Assembly: GCA_033816765.1 (NCBI GenBank)
Contig: CM066287.1
Location: forward strand, 930,001-994,000
From: Nothopassalora personata
Taxonomy: Eukaryota; Ascomycota; Dothideomycetes; Mycosphaerellales; Mycosphaerellaceae
Length of the DNA: 64,000 bases
Reading direction: 5' to 3'
Position numbers and translations under genes: made by a program. The stretch's first letter is position 1. Each line of letters starts with the position of its first letter. The notes under the pieces were generated by a model. That model was not told where the DNA came from and made no database searches. It saw only the letters and a program-made list of their open reading frames with translations. Shown here piece after piece: positions 45,066-56,591 of this stretch.

Positions 45066-48000
45066 CTATCTTTCCTCCTCCTCAACCCCCGTCTCAGCCG
45101 TACTCCCCTCCCCCTCCTTCAAAACCTTCGGCCCCGCCATCTGCACCAAAAACTCATACCAACAATTCGGCGCCTGCAGCACATACTGCATCATACTAAC
45201 CCTGAACCGATTCCTATAATCCTTCGGACTCGTGATCGTAGGCTTATTCTTCCCACGATCTTTAATCCAACTCTCCAATTTCTTATCCCACGTATAAGTT
45301 CTAATACAATCGATAATCCCCACCACCAATTCTTTTCTCGCATCATCGAAGCCAGCCATTAGGCTGTAATCCATGACGTTCTGCTTACAGAGCCAGAGGG
45401 TATCGTTGAAGACGGAGGCTTGGAGGAGTTTTCGGCTGTGTTCGCGAACAAAGAGGGGGGATTCAAAAATGGTTTCGACCAAATTTTCATCGAGGAGGAC
45501 TTCGTCTTGCTGGCCGGTGGATTCGATTTTGCGGTTGCGCATGCTGCCTTTCAGGTCGAAGCGGCGGTTTGGGTTGCGTTCGTAGAAGAGGTTCTCCATT
45601 ACGAGGAGGTAGTAGGAGAAGTCGACGCCAGTGGCGGGGTTTCGGATGTTTACCTGGAAGAGGCCGAGCATTTTGGCAATGACGCTGGGGACGCCATGGA
45701 AGAGGGTGTAGGACATGAAGTTGAAGTAGTCTGGGGCGAATTTGGTGAAAGCTTTGAGTTCGACTTCTTGGAGGGATTTGATGATGAAGCGGTTGTCGAG
45801 GGTGCGGAGGAACAGGGATTTTGTCTTTCCTCCCTTTGAGTCGAATTTGAGGCATCGAGACATTGATTCCATGAAGCGGTCGGCGACGCCGCATTTACGG
45901 CGGAGGGCATCGAAGGATTCGGCGTAGAAGATTTTGCAGTGGGCTTTGACTTGGCCGTGCGAGAAAGAGTATTTGAGGTGCGTGCCTGTGTCACTAAGCA
46001 GAGACGCTTCAATCTCTTCTCGTCGCTCGTCCGCGGGATTCAGACTGGTCTGAGATAGCGTATGGGTATGGCCATGCTTCGTGAGTGGTGCTTTGCTGGG
46101 TTTATCGCGGAATTGTTTGAGCTTGTCCTTGTAGTCTGCGCATGCAAGAGACAGTGCGATGACCGACGAGGGCTCATCCTCACGAACGATGATGTCGGAG
46201 TCTTCGAAGACATGCTCGTTGGAGTGAAGTGGATACTCCAGATTGCCCCAGCCAGATGCCGAGCGCTTTGACCAGAACTCCGAAAGATACTTGAACCAGA
46301 CATTTTTCCGATGCTCGGGGATCGTGAGCTCTGGACCAAGCTCGGACAGATCTGGTGCTGTGATGGGCGAGGTGATGGACGAATTGGGGTCTGATACATC
46401 CCTAGACCTTGTTGTCGTCTGCTCAGAGTAGGTAGCTTCATCGTCGGCATGAGTATCGATCGTCAGCGCCGGGGCCTGAGAGCCGCTGTCTGGAGCAGAT
46501 TTGGTAGACTCCACAGACTTGCCATCAGCATCTGCCGTCGGGTTGTCTTCCGGCTGAGCGCGCGACACGAACTCATCCATTTGCTGTCGAGCCAGACGAT
46601 CATTCTCGAGCTCCTTCTGGGCCTGTGCCTTCTCGGATGCCCTCTCGCCTACAGCATCTGTCGCATTTTGGTAGACCTCAACCACAGGTCGACTGCTCGC
46701 CAATGGATTTGCTCGTGCTTGGCGGCTTCTAGTCGCTCGCAGTCTCCTGTCTTCTTGCCGTTTCTTCTCAAACTCGCGAGACAATTGCTCGAAATGTTTA
46801 GCGAGCGCGGAAACAGTCGATGAGTGGGAGCTCTCTTGGCCCTTGGCGGGTATGGATCGCGGGATGAGAGACGGTGCTGCCTTGCTGACTCTGCTAGCAA
46901 GGCGGCTGACGCCCATTTGCCCGGTGGCCAAATGGTCCAATTGCGGTCGATCCGCCACTGGTACATGACTAGCGTTCATCACCGCGACAGCATCAATGCC
47001 ATGGTCGGATAAACGCGCAGGGTGCCCAGGATGCCCTGGCTGCGACTGTGCTCGAAGTAGTGGCGGTGGCACAGGTCGTGGACTCGCATCTCTCTTCTTG
47101 AGGTCGGCAAGTCGTGGTATTTTTGACTCCACCATTTCAGATTGTTCTCCTGCGGCGGCGCGTGAGCTCCTGATCTGTTCAATGCGTTCCAGAAGGCCAG
47201 AACTCAGTGGTTTCGGTTGAATGGCGAACGGCTCATCCGTAGTCGTGTGGGATTGTGCAGATGCAGCGCTCTCTGGCGAGCCGACCTCGTCTGTAGATGC
47301 AAGGTGGTCTGTCGGAGTGTCATCTGGCGATCGCGAAGGTACTGCCAGATCAAGATGCTTCACATCTTCTCTATCAACTGCCTCTTCCAGCTCTCTCCGT
47401 GGCGAGGTTACGCGAATGAGGTCGTTACCCAAAGTTCCGTCTTCTTCATCAGCGCTTCTGACCGGCCTTAGCGTGTCTGTGTCATCATTTTCAGCTCTGT
47501 GATCTTCGGCAGCTGATGCGAGTACATCGTGCGCCTTCTCGGCCAGGATCTCGTCCACAGTCGGACGCCTTGAAGGCATGCCAGGCTTCCAAGTCGGCGC
47601 CTTTTCGCTGCCGTCTTCAGTGTCACTAACATCGCTGGCAATGCTAGCAGCGGCCGATGGGTGCGCGCCCGACTGTATTTCGTTGAACATCTCCTTCAGC
47701 TGGCGAACAGCGATCTTGCGGATGTCAGTCTCTGATGGAAAGTACTTGTCCTCGAACTTGGCGAACTCATCATCCCATTCAATAGCCTTCTCATCCATGA
47801 AGCGCAAAGCACGATTGAGTGGAATCAGCTCGAAGTACCTTGAAGTGGCATACTTGCGCTGAAGTTTGGCCATCAGCTCCTCGCGATCAACCTCTGCCTT
47901 GCGCTTCAGCGCCTCGAGAGCTTCGCGGGCGTCAGCTATCAAGCTGTCGTCGATTGCGCCGTCAATGGTAATCATGTTCAGTCGATTCCGTAACGAGTCT

Positions 48001-51000
48001 GTAAAGGCTTCTAGGCGTCTCTCAAAATGCTTGTACTGTTCGTTCTTGACCGCGAGATCTGCTTCGACCTTCCACGTGACTCTACCGCGAGGAGCTACGA
48101 TATCATAGATGGCGATCGCGTCATACTGAAACCTGACGACCTTGTCCTGATAACCGAAGCAACGCAAGAAGTCTCGATGGATATCGTGTTTGCATCCACC
48201 TCCACGCGGATGAAGCGGACTGCTCCAAAAGCTCAGCTCCAGATACTTCGCAAAAGAGTACTTCCAAGTATGATCCGACATCGGGGTGACAGTCGTTTCG
48301 TGCCGGCAGATCCTACAGGTAGACCACATCAATATTGTGTTTGCATAGCCGCGCAACTTGGCTGTCTGGCGGTTGATAGACACCGACAGCTGGCCGTAGC
48401 CATGAACATACTGGCGGTGATGGTCATACATCTTCTTGTTGCAATCCGTGCATGGTTCTTTGGCGCCCGCACAGAGATCTTCAATATACTGCCCGAACGG
48501 CATATCCTCGTCGTGGTTGTTCTCTACTCTATTGTATCCGGCGTAGAAGCCAATGCCGAGAAGCTCAGGACCAGTGCAGGGTGCAGACGTGACGCTGGAT
48601 ACGGTCGAGTATAGCACCACGATCTTTTGGTGGGAAAATGGATCGAACGGATTTAGCTTACCTCCCACGAACGACTCCCACTGCCTTTCCTGCGTGTCGT
48701 ACAGATCCTGAGCCTTCTCAAATTGATCTTCGTGCACAGCGTGGAGATACTCGCGCACTGCCTTGGGCAGATCCTTCGAAGGTGGGGCGTTGACCATGGC
48801 AGGCTCTACCAGCTTGAAGTTCTCGATGATGCCAGCCTCTGGTTCCTCATCGTCGCCTTCTTCGTCAGCCGCAGCATATTCATCCCGCAGAAGTTTGTAC
48901 GTAGCAAGCCTTTGCTCAAGATCACGGAGTTGGGTGAGGATATGCGGCAGCATAAAGACCACGAACGGCGAAGCAGACAGAATGCGATCCCGTGTATCTT
49001 TCTCCACAGCTGCGTACTTGAAGTTGATGTCGGTCACCTCCTGGCCGAGAGTCTCACGTATCGATCTCTGAGTCTCCTCGAGCGTGACAGTGCGAGGATC
49101 TCTCTCGCCGGTGGCAGGATCACCGTGGGCGTACATTTGGCCAACAGCTGTGTGTGGGATGGAGACAAACTCATCGCGCATGAGATAGTTCTCGAGTTTC
49201 AAGTTGTAAGCCACGTAGCACATGAATTCTGCTATGCGCTTTATACACCGAAGAGTTCTGGGGTCAGCTCCACGAAGCACAATCGTGCAGCCAAGATCAG
49301 GCTCACAGCCGGACAGATAGATGTAGGTCTTTCGCAAGCCATCAGACAGATAGGTCTTGACATCGAAGCTTTCGCAGAAACCCAGATGTGACGGGTCGAT
49401 ACCGAGTTTGTCGATGGATTTGATGAGTGTAGTTTCCGTCATCCGCGCAACGGCTGCCAACACAGACTCCTTGATATTGTAGGCCACGGTGATGCCAGCC
49501 TTCTCGAGTAGACGCAGCGCTGATCCAGAGACATGTTTCTGCACGAGAAGCACTGTAGGTCGGAGGGCAGCGATACGACCGACAAGATTCTCGAGGTATT
49601 CCTGCTCTTGGGCAATCACTGGTTCTAAGCTCATGAAGTGCGCCTCGTGCCTGGCGTACTCGATGGAGAACGTCACGATGCAGATCCTCGGGTTGCTGAT
49701 GGAGCGCGACATCGTTTTGAGCGCAATGTTCTTGCTGAAGACCACGCCGGAAACATAACTAGTGTCGCCGGGCCTACCACCTGGTATCTTCTTGAGCTTG
49801 ATGTAGTGACGGATGTCCATGTCATCACCTCGTTGGACATCTGGTTCTACATCGTCGGTGCACTGCATGAGCACTGGCATCAAGGCCTTCTGCCAAGCTG
49901 CAAGATTCGTGATTTTCGCATCACGAAGCTGCTGTCCGAGCAACTTCTTCACGTGTTCGTAGCTGGCAGGATAGAGCTCGATGTCGTCTCGCTCTTTGCT
50001 ATGCACTGCGTGCAGTGCTGAGCTACACAACACCTTCGCATGAGATTGCCCAGCTGCAGTTAGAGGCGATGCAGGCCTTTGGTTGAACGACGCTGACTCG
50101 ATGGTGTTGCGAAGTACGTTGCTCTTACTTCGTCGGGTTGACGCCCAATCGTACTGTATAGAACCATTACTCACGTTTCGGTTTCTGGTCAGCCTTCTTG
50201 GCAAGTGCTTGGATGTCAGTCCAGAGACATCGTCTTCCTTGTAGCCTCGTGTGCTCGAGGCGGCTGTGCCTCTGTCACCAGTCTTTGAGCGACCTTTTCT
50301 CAGAGCTGACGTGAATAAGCTGCTGAAGCCTAGCTTCTCGCGATCTCCAGGTGAAGCACCATGACCTTCGACTACGGACATGATGTTTGGTTGATCTTCA
50401 TCATCCGACCCTTCATCGGACAGAAACGCAGCCAGATCCGGGTCGATGATATTGTCATTGTGAAAGGTCGGCAATGATGACTTCTTATCAGGATCGCCGT
50501 CGCAGTGGAATGGACCACGCTCGTCCAAGCTTGAACGGAGTCCGCGACCAGACTGGTGGCGAGAGTGACGCCGTCGGTGGCTTGAGGACCGAGGGCGTCG
50601 GCTTAAGGAGATGAGCGAGTGAGAGGAACTGGGGCGCGCAAGAGCAGGATGGGGCGTCATGTCGAACTCGATCACGGCATTCCGACTCTTTGCTTCACGA
50701 TTGCGACGAGACACCGGTATGCCAATGGAAGGAGTGGTCACCTCGGTGTCTGTTCTGCTGAAGCCAGGGCCATCAACGTGCTTCGTGAGGTCGTCGTCTG
50801 CCTCATTCAGCCTTTGTCTGAGCGGGCTTCTCGTGTAGTCATCGCCGTCTTCAGAGAATATTGTGGAGTCATCGTCGTCGCTATCTCCAAGTATGTAGCC
50901 TTCGCAGGGTTTGCACAGACGGACTGCGTTGGGCTGGCCAAACTGTCGGCCATTTACAAGTGTTGTACAGCTATCGTCAAAGATCTGTCCACAAGTTCGA

Positions 51001-52325
51001 CAATGATGTTTGCGCCTGAACGTCGAGAAGCTCTGTCCACAGTTGAAACACACTTTGGCATTCGCGTCCTTCATCCAGAACTCCTTGCTGAGCACACGAC
51101 GTTTATAGTGATCGGCCACCCCTTTCGTCGAGGATCTACCAGGCAACGGTTTGAGGCTCGATCTGCTCCTCTGCAAGGCGGAGTTCAAATTGGGAGAGGA
51201 GTCCAGGGTTGGCCTCCGCGATGCCGTTCTTGAGCTTGAGAGCGACACGGCGTCTCCGCTGTTCGTAGTCGATGAAGCTCTGGAGGCCTGAAATCCTGGC
51301 AAGTGCGATGGCCCTACGCTGACCATGGGCGGCCGTTGTGGCTGAAGCTGCTGAGACACACTGTTGCCATTCACCGCATCACTCGGGCGTACCGCGATGG
51401 TAGTCTTCAATGGTTGCGGCACACGTACGGAGTCGTCGGGGCCCTCGGCGAAGTCGGAGTCATCGATGGCAGCATCGAGCTCGGCAGTGTCGAGGTGTGG
51501 GGCGCGGGCAGGTCTTGACGATGGCTTGGGCGGGTCCAGCATCGACACCTCGTGGTGCGACAAGACTCGTGCCAGGGCATCTGTGGCAGTCTCACTTCGG
51601 TCGCCATCTACCCACGCATTGCGGGCTATGTCGAGATCCTTCTGGGTGGGCGCTTCTGAGGCGTTCTTCGCAAGCTTGGCAGCCGTCCGTTCACTCGACG
51701 CTCTTTTCTGTGCGTCTTCAGCAGCAAGCGAGGGTATGGGTTGTCCATCTGCTGTGTGAAGTTGGGCAGGCTTCGCCGCCCCTTCTCCCGGACCTTCGTT
51801 GCTCGAGAAGCTGTTGACGCCGGGCGACGCCGGCACGCTCGCCGTCGCTACCGCGGCAGCATCCGGTGTAGGCTTCGTGACGGTCCCGCCCAAGGCACTG
51901 CGAGCGGCGGATGGCGATGTGTGGGAGTGGAACGACGCCGACTCGAGCGAGTGTCTCGATGTCTCCCAAGGATCTCGTGACTCGCTGCTCTCGGGTCTTC
52001 CTTGGCCTTGCTTCGATGTTGGCGGTGCTGCTCCTCCACTCACACTCTGCATGAAGCGGTTGTACAGCCTGCCGACCCCACTGCTCACCAGCTCTTTCGG
52101 ACCCCGGCTACTCTCCCCGTCGAAGTCATGGAAGGACGTCAGCCGATGGCTCTTCGCGGCAGACGTGTGGATGTCGTCCAGTGCCTGGGCGAGCAAGTCT
52201 CTGTCCACGGCCGCTCCATGGCGCGAGGTGATGGAGGCGAGCGACGCTCTGCGCGATCGGTTGCCCAGGAAGGGAATCAGGCCGCTCGAGGACTGCGCTG
52301 GGCTGGAGGAGGCTTCGGGTGCCAT
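45066..52325 (-). CDS. FAB1: Fab1/PIKfyve phosphatidylinositol-3-phosphate 5-kinase (2,419 aa)
   Basis: One uninterrupted frame from ATG 52325. Domains in order: a disordered Ser-rich N-terminus; FYVE zinc finger at about 415-478 (CFNC, RKHHCRTCG, CKPC) for PI3P binding; a Cpn60/TCP1-like domain at about 865-1130; a conserved Cys-rich region at about 1290-1380 (CTDCNKK, CRICRH); a long acidic disordered linker; and a PIP-kinase domain at about 2090-2400 with FIIKSLQ (ATP-binding Lys ~2184), FDLKGSMRNRK, DYSLMAGFD and a terminal CWYEF block. The length is in the usual range for fungal Fab1. It makes PI(3,5)P2 on vacuole and endosome membranes, controlling vacuole size and acidification. The start faces the TPP1-like gene across a shared 565-bp promoter. 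Confidence 0.95.
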   Translation of the reverse strand: MAPEASSSPAQSSSGLIPFLGNRSRRASLASITSRHGAAVDRDLLAQALDDIHTSAAKSHRLTSFHDFDGESSRGPKELVSSGVGRLYNRFMQSVSGGAAPPTSKQGQGRPESSESRDPWETSRHSLESASFHSHTSPSAARSALGGTVTKPTPDAAAVATASVPASPGVNSFSSNEGPGEGAAKPAQLHTADGQPIPSLAAEDAQKRASSERTAAKLAKNASEAPTQKDLDIARNAWVDGDRSETATDALARVLSHHEVSMLDPPKPSSRPARAPHLDTAELDAAIDDSDFAEGPDDSVRVPQPLKTTIAVRPSDAVNGNSVSQQLQPQRPPMVSVGPSHLPGFQASRASSTTNSGDAVSLSSSRTASRRPTLDSSPNLNSALQRSRSSLKPLPGRSSTKGVADHYKRRVLSKEFWMKDANAKVCFNCGQSFSTFRRKHHCRTCGQIFDDSCTTLVNGRQFGQPNAVRLCKPCEGYILGDSDDDDSTIFSEDGDDYTRSPLRQRLNEADDDLTKHVDGPGFSRTDTEVTTPSIGIPVSRRNREAKSRNAVIEFDMTPHPALARPSSSHSLISLSRRPRSSSHRRRHSRHQSGRGLRSSLDERGPFHCDGDPDKKSSLPTFHNDNIIDPDLAAFLSDEGSDDEDQPNIMSVVEGHGASPGDREKLGFSSLFTSALRKGRSKTGDRGTAASSTRGYKEDDVSGLTSKHLPRRLTRNRNVSNGSIQYDWASTRRSKSNVLRNTIESASFNQRPASPLTAAGQSHAKVLCSSALHAVHSKERDDIELYPASYEHVKKLLGQQLRDAKITNLAAWQKALMPVLMQCTDDVEPDVQRGDDMDIRHYIKLKKIPGGRPGDTSYVSGVVFSKNIALKTMSRSISNPRICIVTFSIEYARHEAHFMSLEPVIAQEQEYLENLVGRIAALRPTVLLVQKHVSGSALRLLEKAGITVAYNIKESVLAAVARMTETTLIKSIDKLGIDPSHLGFCESFDVKTYLSDGLRKTYIYLSGCEPDLGCTIVLRGADPRTLRCIKRIAEFMCYVAYNLKLENYLMRDEFVSIPHTAVGQMYAHGDPATGERDPRTVTLEETQRSIRETLGQEVTDINFKYAAVEKDTRDRILSASPFVVFMLPHILTQLRDLEQRLATYKLLRDEYAAADEEGDDEEPEAGIIENFKLVEPAMVNAPPSKDLPKAVREYLHAVHEDQFEKAQDLYDTQERQWESFVGGKLNPFDPFSHQKIVVLYSTVSSVTSAPCTGPELLGIGFYAGYNRVENNHDEDMPFGQYIEDLCAGAKEPCTDCNKKMYDHHRQYVHGYGQLSVSINRQTAKLRGYANTILMWSTCRICRHETTVTPMSDHTWKYSFAKYLELSFWSSPLHPRGGGCKHDIHRDFLRCFGYQDKVVRFQYDAIAIYDIVAPRGRVTWKVEADLAVKNEQYKHFERRLEAFTDSLRNRLNMITIDGAIDDSLIADAREALEALKRKAEVDREELMAKLQRKYATSRYFELIPLNRALRFMDEKAIEWDDEFAKFEDKYFPSETDIRKIAVRQLKEMFNEIQSGAHPSAAASIASDVSDTEDGSEKAPTWKPGMPSRRPTVDEILAEKAHDVLASAAEDHRAENDDTDTLRPVRSADEEDGTLGNDLIRVTSPRRELEEAVDREDVKHLDLAVPSRSPDDTPTDHLASTDEVGSPESAASAQSHTTTDEPFAIQPKPLSSGLLERIEQIRSSRAAAGEQSEMVESKIPRLADLKKRDASPRPVPPPLLRAQSQPGHPGHPARLSDHGIDAVAVMNASHVPVADRPQLDHLATGQMGVSRLASRVSKAAPSLIPRSIPAKGQESSHSSTVSALAKHFEQLSREFEKKRQEDRRLRATRSRQARANPLASSRPVVEVYQNATDAVGERASEKAQAQKELENDRLARQQMDEFVSRAQPEDNPTADADGKSVESTKSAPDSGSQAPALTIDTHADDEATYSEQTTTRSRDVSDPNSSITSPITAPDLSELGPELTIPEHRKNVWFKYLSEFWSKRSASGWGNLEYPLHSNEHVFEDSDIIVREDEPSSVIALSLACADYKDKLKQFRDKPSKAPLTKHGHTHTLSQTSLNPADERREEIEASLLSDTGTHLKYSFSHGQVKAHCKIFYAESFDALRRKCGVADRFMESMSRCLKFDSKGGKTKSLFLRTLDNRFIIKSLQEVELKAFTKFAPDYFNFMSYTLFHGVPSVIAKMLGLFQVNIRNPATGVDFSYYLLVMENLFYERNPNRRFDLKGSMRNRKIESTGQQDEVLLDENLVETIFESPLFVREHSRKLLQASVFNDTLWLCKQNVMDYSLMAGFDDARKELVVGIIDCIRTYTWDKKLESWIKDRGKNKPTITSPKDYRNRFRVSMMQYVLQAPNCWYEFLVQMAGPKVLKEGEGSTAETGVEEEER

Positions 52326-52890
52326 CGTGTCTGGCGCGTAGCGTGGACCGTAGCACTCGTTCTAATGCGCACATGTCGGAGCTGTCGCGTCAGGTGGGTA
52401 TGGTATATATGCACTGCACTGTACATGTGTAGCGGCTGCCACTGGATGGATCGGATTGTTCACTCGTCAGACCGTGATGGCATGGGTCAGGTGAGGCAGC
52501 AAGCCAGCCAGCAGCACTGAGCGGAGCTGTTCTACGACGACATTCCCGCGGGCGGTGACATGCTTGCACAGCTCACAGGCCTGCTCTTCACGACGGTGCG
52601 ACTGCCCTGTCCGTACAGGTACTGTACAGGTACAAGGAAGATCCATGTCCAGGTCCATGTGGGGGGAGTGACGACACCTGTAGCTGCGGGCCGGCGGCCA
52701 CTGACTAAGCGATATGTCGGTGGCACGGGCCGCACGGCGCGTCTCCAATTCTCACGGAAGTCGCGACCACTACACGATGCATCCACTGCCTGCATGTCGG
52801 TACAAACACGCCCCCTACAGTCTGCGGACCGATCACGTGGACCTCCCACCCCACGAGAGATGATGCCGAACCATCATCAAGACTGGCAAC
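52326..52890. promoter_or_regulatory. Divergent promoter region of FAB1 and the TPP1-like gene
   Basis: 565 bp between two head-to-head start codons. It contains a tight direct repeat of GTACAGGTAC (52613-52622 and 52624-52633) that also reads as a partial palindrome, and two TCCATGTCCAGG-like copies just after it. Shared regulation is an inference from the arrangement. Confidence 0.5.
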
Positions 52891-55800
52891 ATGGGCAAGC
52901 AGACACTGGACCCGTGGCTGGCGGACTGTGTGTGGCATGAGCTCGCGGCGGTCGTGACGTGGCAACGAGAAATCAACAACGGTATCAAAGCCGACCCTGA
53001 ATCGCGCTTTCAAGACGATGGCAGCAACTTCCGAAGCACCGTCTCCGGTCAGGAGCATTCCCCTGTGCAGCTCATTGAGGTCGGCCATTCGCGAACTCCC
53101 ACACGTGCAATGTGCTGAACGGATCACAGGTCTTGTCTGCCGTGGAGCCCGTCACAGTGATCCTGTCGGACGGTGTGACGAAAGTCAAGGCACAACTGTC
53201 GAACGAGGTTGTAGCCATCCTGGAGAAAGAGACCGGCGAGTCCTTCAGCTCAGAAGTGACGGGCGATGTCCTGCAGCTGCGTACCTTCACCGTCATCAGC
53301 ACAATTTTCGGACCTGTCGATGACTTTGTGCAACTTGCAGTCGACCATGTCGAGTACGAACATCATCTGCGCAAAGTTCAAGGAGAGCCAAGGCCCATGG
53401 AAGAGGATGAGCATGTTAAATTCCTCATTCAAGACATCACGAATCTGCGATGTCCGCCCAACGTAGAGGAGCAAACAAATGTCGACACGTCCAGCAACAG
53501 GGACCCTCCACATCCGACAAATGCTCTAGTCCCCACACTCGTGCCGAGCACTCAATCACAGTTCTTACCCTCGGGCATACAAAGTCAGTATCCAGGCAGC
53601 AGAAAACGGCAGTCAGGACCGACTCTGGACAACGAGGGCTTTCAGGTTGCCGAGGGACTCAACCTTCATAAGCCGCTGCGACCTACGTCGGGCCCTTTAG
53701 CCAGCAAGGGCCCACAGGCCGTCACCACTGGCAAAGCAGAAGTGCTACTTGGTCTGTTCGGACAGAAGAAGGCTGGCGAAGAATCGCCACCTCCTTCACC
53801 CCATCTCAAGATTGGTCAAAGGCGAGCGCGCGAAGTGTCTCTACCAACCCCGATCCTTCCGAGTCATAGTCCGCCAACCCACCAGAAAAGCTCCGCCCTT
53901 GTTGCGGACACACCTGCCAGGGTCACTCTTCACCCTGTTGAGGTACTTGGCGATTCTGATCCGGAGGCAGAGGAACCGCCCAGGCCACAGCTTTCACGAC
54001 ATGTCGCACCTCCTGCTTCGAATCGAAGCCCTCCATCGGCTCAGCCTCCTCCACAGGCCAGCAGCGTGAACTCGTCTGGCTCGAGTGGACAATCACGCAT
54101 CCCTTACGGCAGGCGAAAGGTTCCAGCAAATCAGCAGAAGCTGTTAGATGACAAGTCGTGCTGGATCCCATCACAGCCTGGATATCGCTTCCCCCATCCG
54201 AACGTCCCGATCGAACTCTTGACAAAGTGGAACAAGACTGCGACACCGTCACCCAGGAGGCCACGAGCCACACAAGATGATGCCGCTCGAAGCATTCGAC
54301 GACCTAAATCACCACTCGACATCTCGATGGATGACGAAGATGCGCAATCGTGTGCTCCGTCATCCGACAACTCCAGCGACTCAGAAGATGAAGAGTTCAA
54401 TTCAGAAGAGTGGCCACCGTCTTCTCCACTACGTCGACCAGAATTGCCACCAGACAGCTCCTGGGATAATGACGATATCATCCGCGGCACTCAACATGAT
54501 GATCTTGAGATTGCAATGCCACGAGCCCTGCCAATCAGAAAGTCGCCGACGAGACATGTAGCACGCTCTGAACAGCCGCCTATGAGACATCCATTGCCTC
54601 CACGCCCACCAGTGTCGATTCCGGGTCAAGCTGCGATAGACAGTGTGTCTTCAACACCGGCAAGCCATGGGCCGGCGTCACAGCAGTCATGGCGTCCAGA
54701 CTCATCTTTCAACGCACAGCAGCCTGTCGCATCCGCGCCTAGCAGACAGGCAGGTGACGTGCGCGAAGCCGTGCGAGCCACGCCAATTCGACCTCGGCAA
54801 TCATCGCAACTTCTTGATGCACGACATTCTGGATCTCAGGCTTCTGCGCAAGACGCTTCCCGGTCAGCAGTGTCGATCAGCGGGAACCGCATTGAAGATG
54901 ACCGCGACTACCTGCAGCCGGGCTTTGATCCTCGGACCCTGTCATTGTCACAGTTACGAGGGATCCTGCTTGCACACAATGTCGCCTTCCCCACAAGAGC
55001 AGACCTGAGCCACTTGATTGCTCTCTTCAAGTGGAAAGTTGTACCACCTGTTGGACGGCCGTGGAGCGATGGTATGCACCATAATAAGAGCGCAAGGCCG
55101 TTCGGTGACGCAAAAGACTCACCAGTGTCATCTCGTGCATCGCAGGGAGCTTTGCATACTACTCCTCGCGAAGAAGACAATGAGGATGCCGATGCCACTC
55201 TGGACCCCAACCTTGCCCTTGGCACGTTGGAAAAACCACAGCTGCGACGTCTTCTGATCGCGCACGATATCAATTTTCCCCGATCAGCAGAGCGGGAGGA
55301 GCTAATGAAGCTGTTCAGAGAAGGTCGGGACGTCCAACTGCAACAGGAACTCGCGCAGACGCGGCTCAAGTTAGCTAAGGCTCTGGAGAAGAAGCGTCGC
55401 AGGGCTGGATCTGATGAGGAGGCGCGGGGGAATCAGGATTTCCCTGCCAGCGGCATGGCATCGCCCGACACGCCAGTCGTAGATCGGTCTCCGCCGAGAT
55501 CTTCGTTCCGCAATCCGGCTATGGTAGGCAGAAGACCTCCCACTGTGCAGTCGAGCCCATTGTCAACTCCACTACGAAGACCAGTAACGAGAACAGGCGC
55601 TGTCGATGGCTCAAGAGATTCTTCTGGAAGCCCAGTATCCACGCATGAAGATGCGGACTCGGCGCCGAGGCCGACTGTCAGCTCTCCTATACTGTCTGGC
55701 AGAGGCTGTCCACCTATGTCGGCTGAAGTAAATCAGCCGCGAGCAGTCCAGCAAAGCTCACGAGTACAACGCGACGTTACACGCTCGGCAACGCAGTTGG

Positions 55801-56591
55801 TCTCAGGCGCACGTAGTACAGATCCACAAGCACGACACCCTGATGAGATCCATTGTCTTACACGAAGGGATCATTTTGGGCGTAGCGGTCGTCGCGAGAA
55901 ATGGTAATCCCGCCAGTCCCTGCTTTATCATACGATCACTTCACTAATCCGTGCGCCCAGGATCAACGACAACTTTGAACGAGTCAGTCACGGTAATAAG
56001 ACCATCGCGTCCATGTTCGAGCTGTACAGGGAGCAGCACCCGGAAGACAATATCACTGATCTGGACAAGATCACTCGAGCTGCGCAGATCGTGTTCCGCT
56101 CGTCCCGTGAGGCGTTGGCCGTGGCAAAGTTCAGACGCATCAACGTGCCTACCGTGCCAGCTCCGGTCATGGTCGACAGCTGGCCTGATACCCCACCCTC
56201 ACCTCAGTCTCGATTATCACCGTCGCAACGCAATCGGACCGATCTAACTGCAGTTCAATCCGACAGGACAAGTGAGCGAGCCGCGTCCACCAGAAGTCTG
56301 AGGGGTGACCGACGTTCCAAAGCTGCACCTATTACACAAATTGATGGTGCGGATGATTGGGCGCACGATACAGTGTCGCATGCACACAGCTCATTAGCGG
56401 CTGACAACCACCATAGATCTGCGCTTGATGAGCGTGTGGCGGAGACGATGACAAGTGAACATGCTAGCGACGCCTTGAGAGAGTTTTGCCAAAATTGGCT
56501 CAGCATTCGGCCGGGCGGAGCGTTTGCGATCTCGCAGCCCGCGGAACATAATGTCAGAAGGACCGTTGATGTGCTAAAGTGGGATATGTGA
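52891..56591 (+). CDS. TPP1/Tpz1-like telomere protein with tandem HeH/SAP-like motifs (1,197 aa, 3 exons)
   Basis: Exons 52891-53079, 53130-55903 and 55961-56591. Introns of 50 and 57 nt carry CTGAAC and CACTAATCC branch sites, and the total is exactly 1,198 codons. Residues 1-160 match the layout of TPP1/ACD OB-folds: DPWLADCV, then VQLIEVL, VILSDGVTKVKAQLS, LQLRTFTVIST and a closing FVQLAVDHVEY. Such proteins bridge POT1 and the telomere and recruit telomerase. A long disordered Pro/Ser linker follows. Two HeH/LEM/SAP-like helical motifs lie at about 662-700 (LSLSQLRGILLAHNVAFP) and 755-797 (LEKPQLRRLLIAHDINFP). The part after the second intron holds a helical block (SMFELYREQHP) and a conserved-looking end (FCQNWLSIRPGGAFAI). 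The TPP1 assignment rests on pattern, not on a search. Confidence 0.7.
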
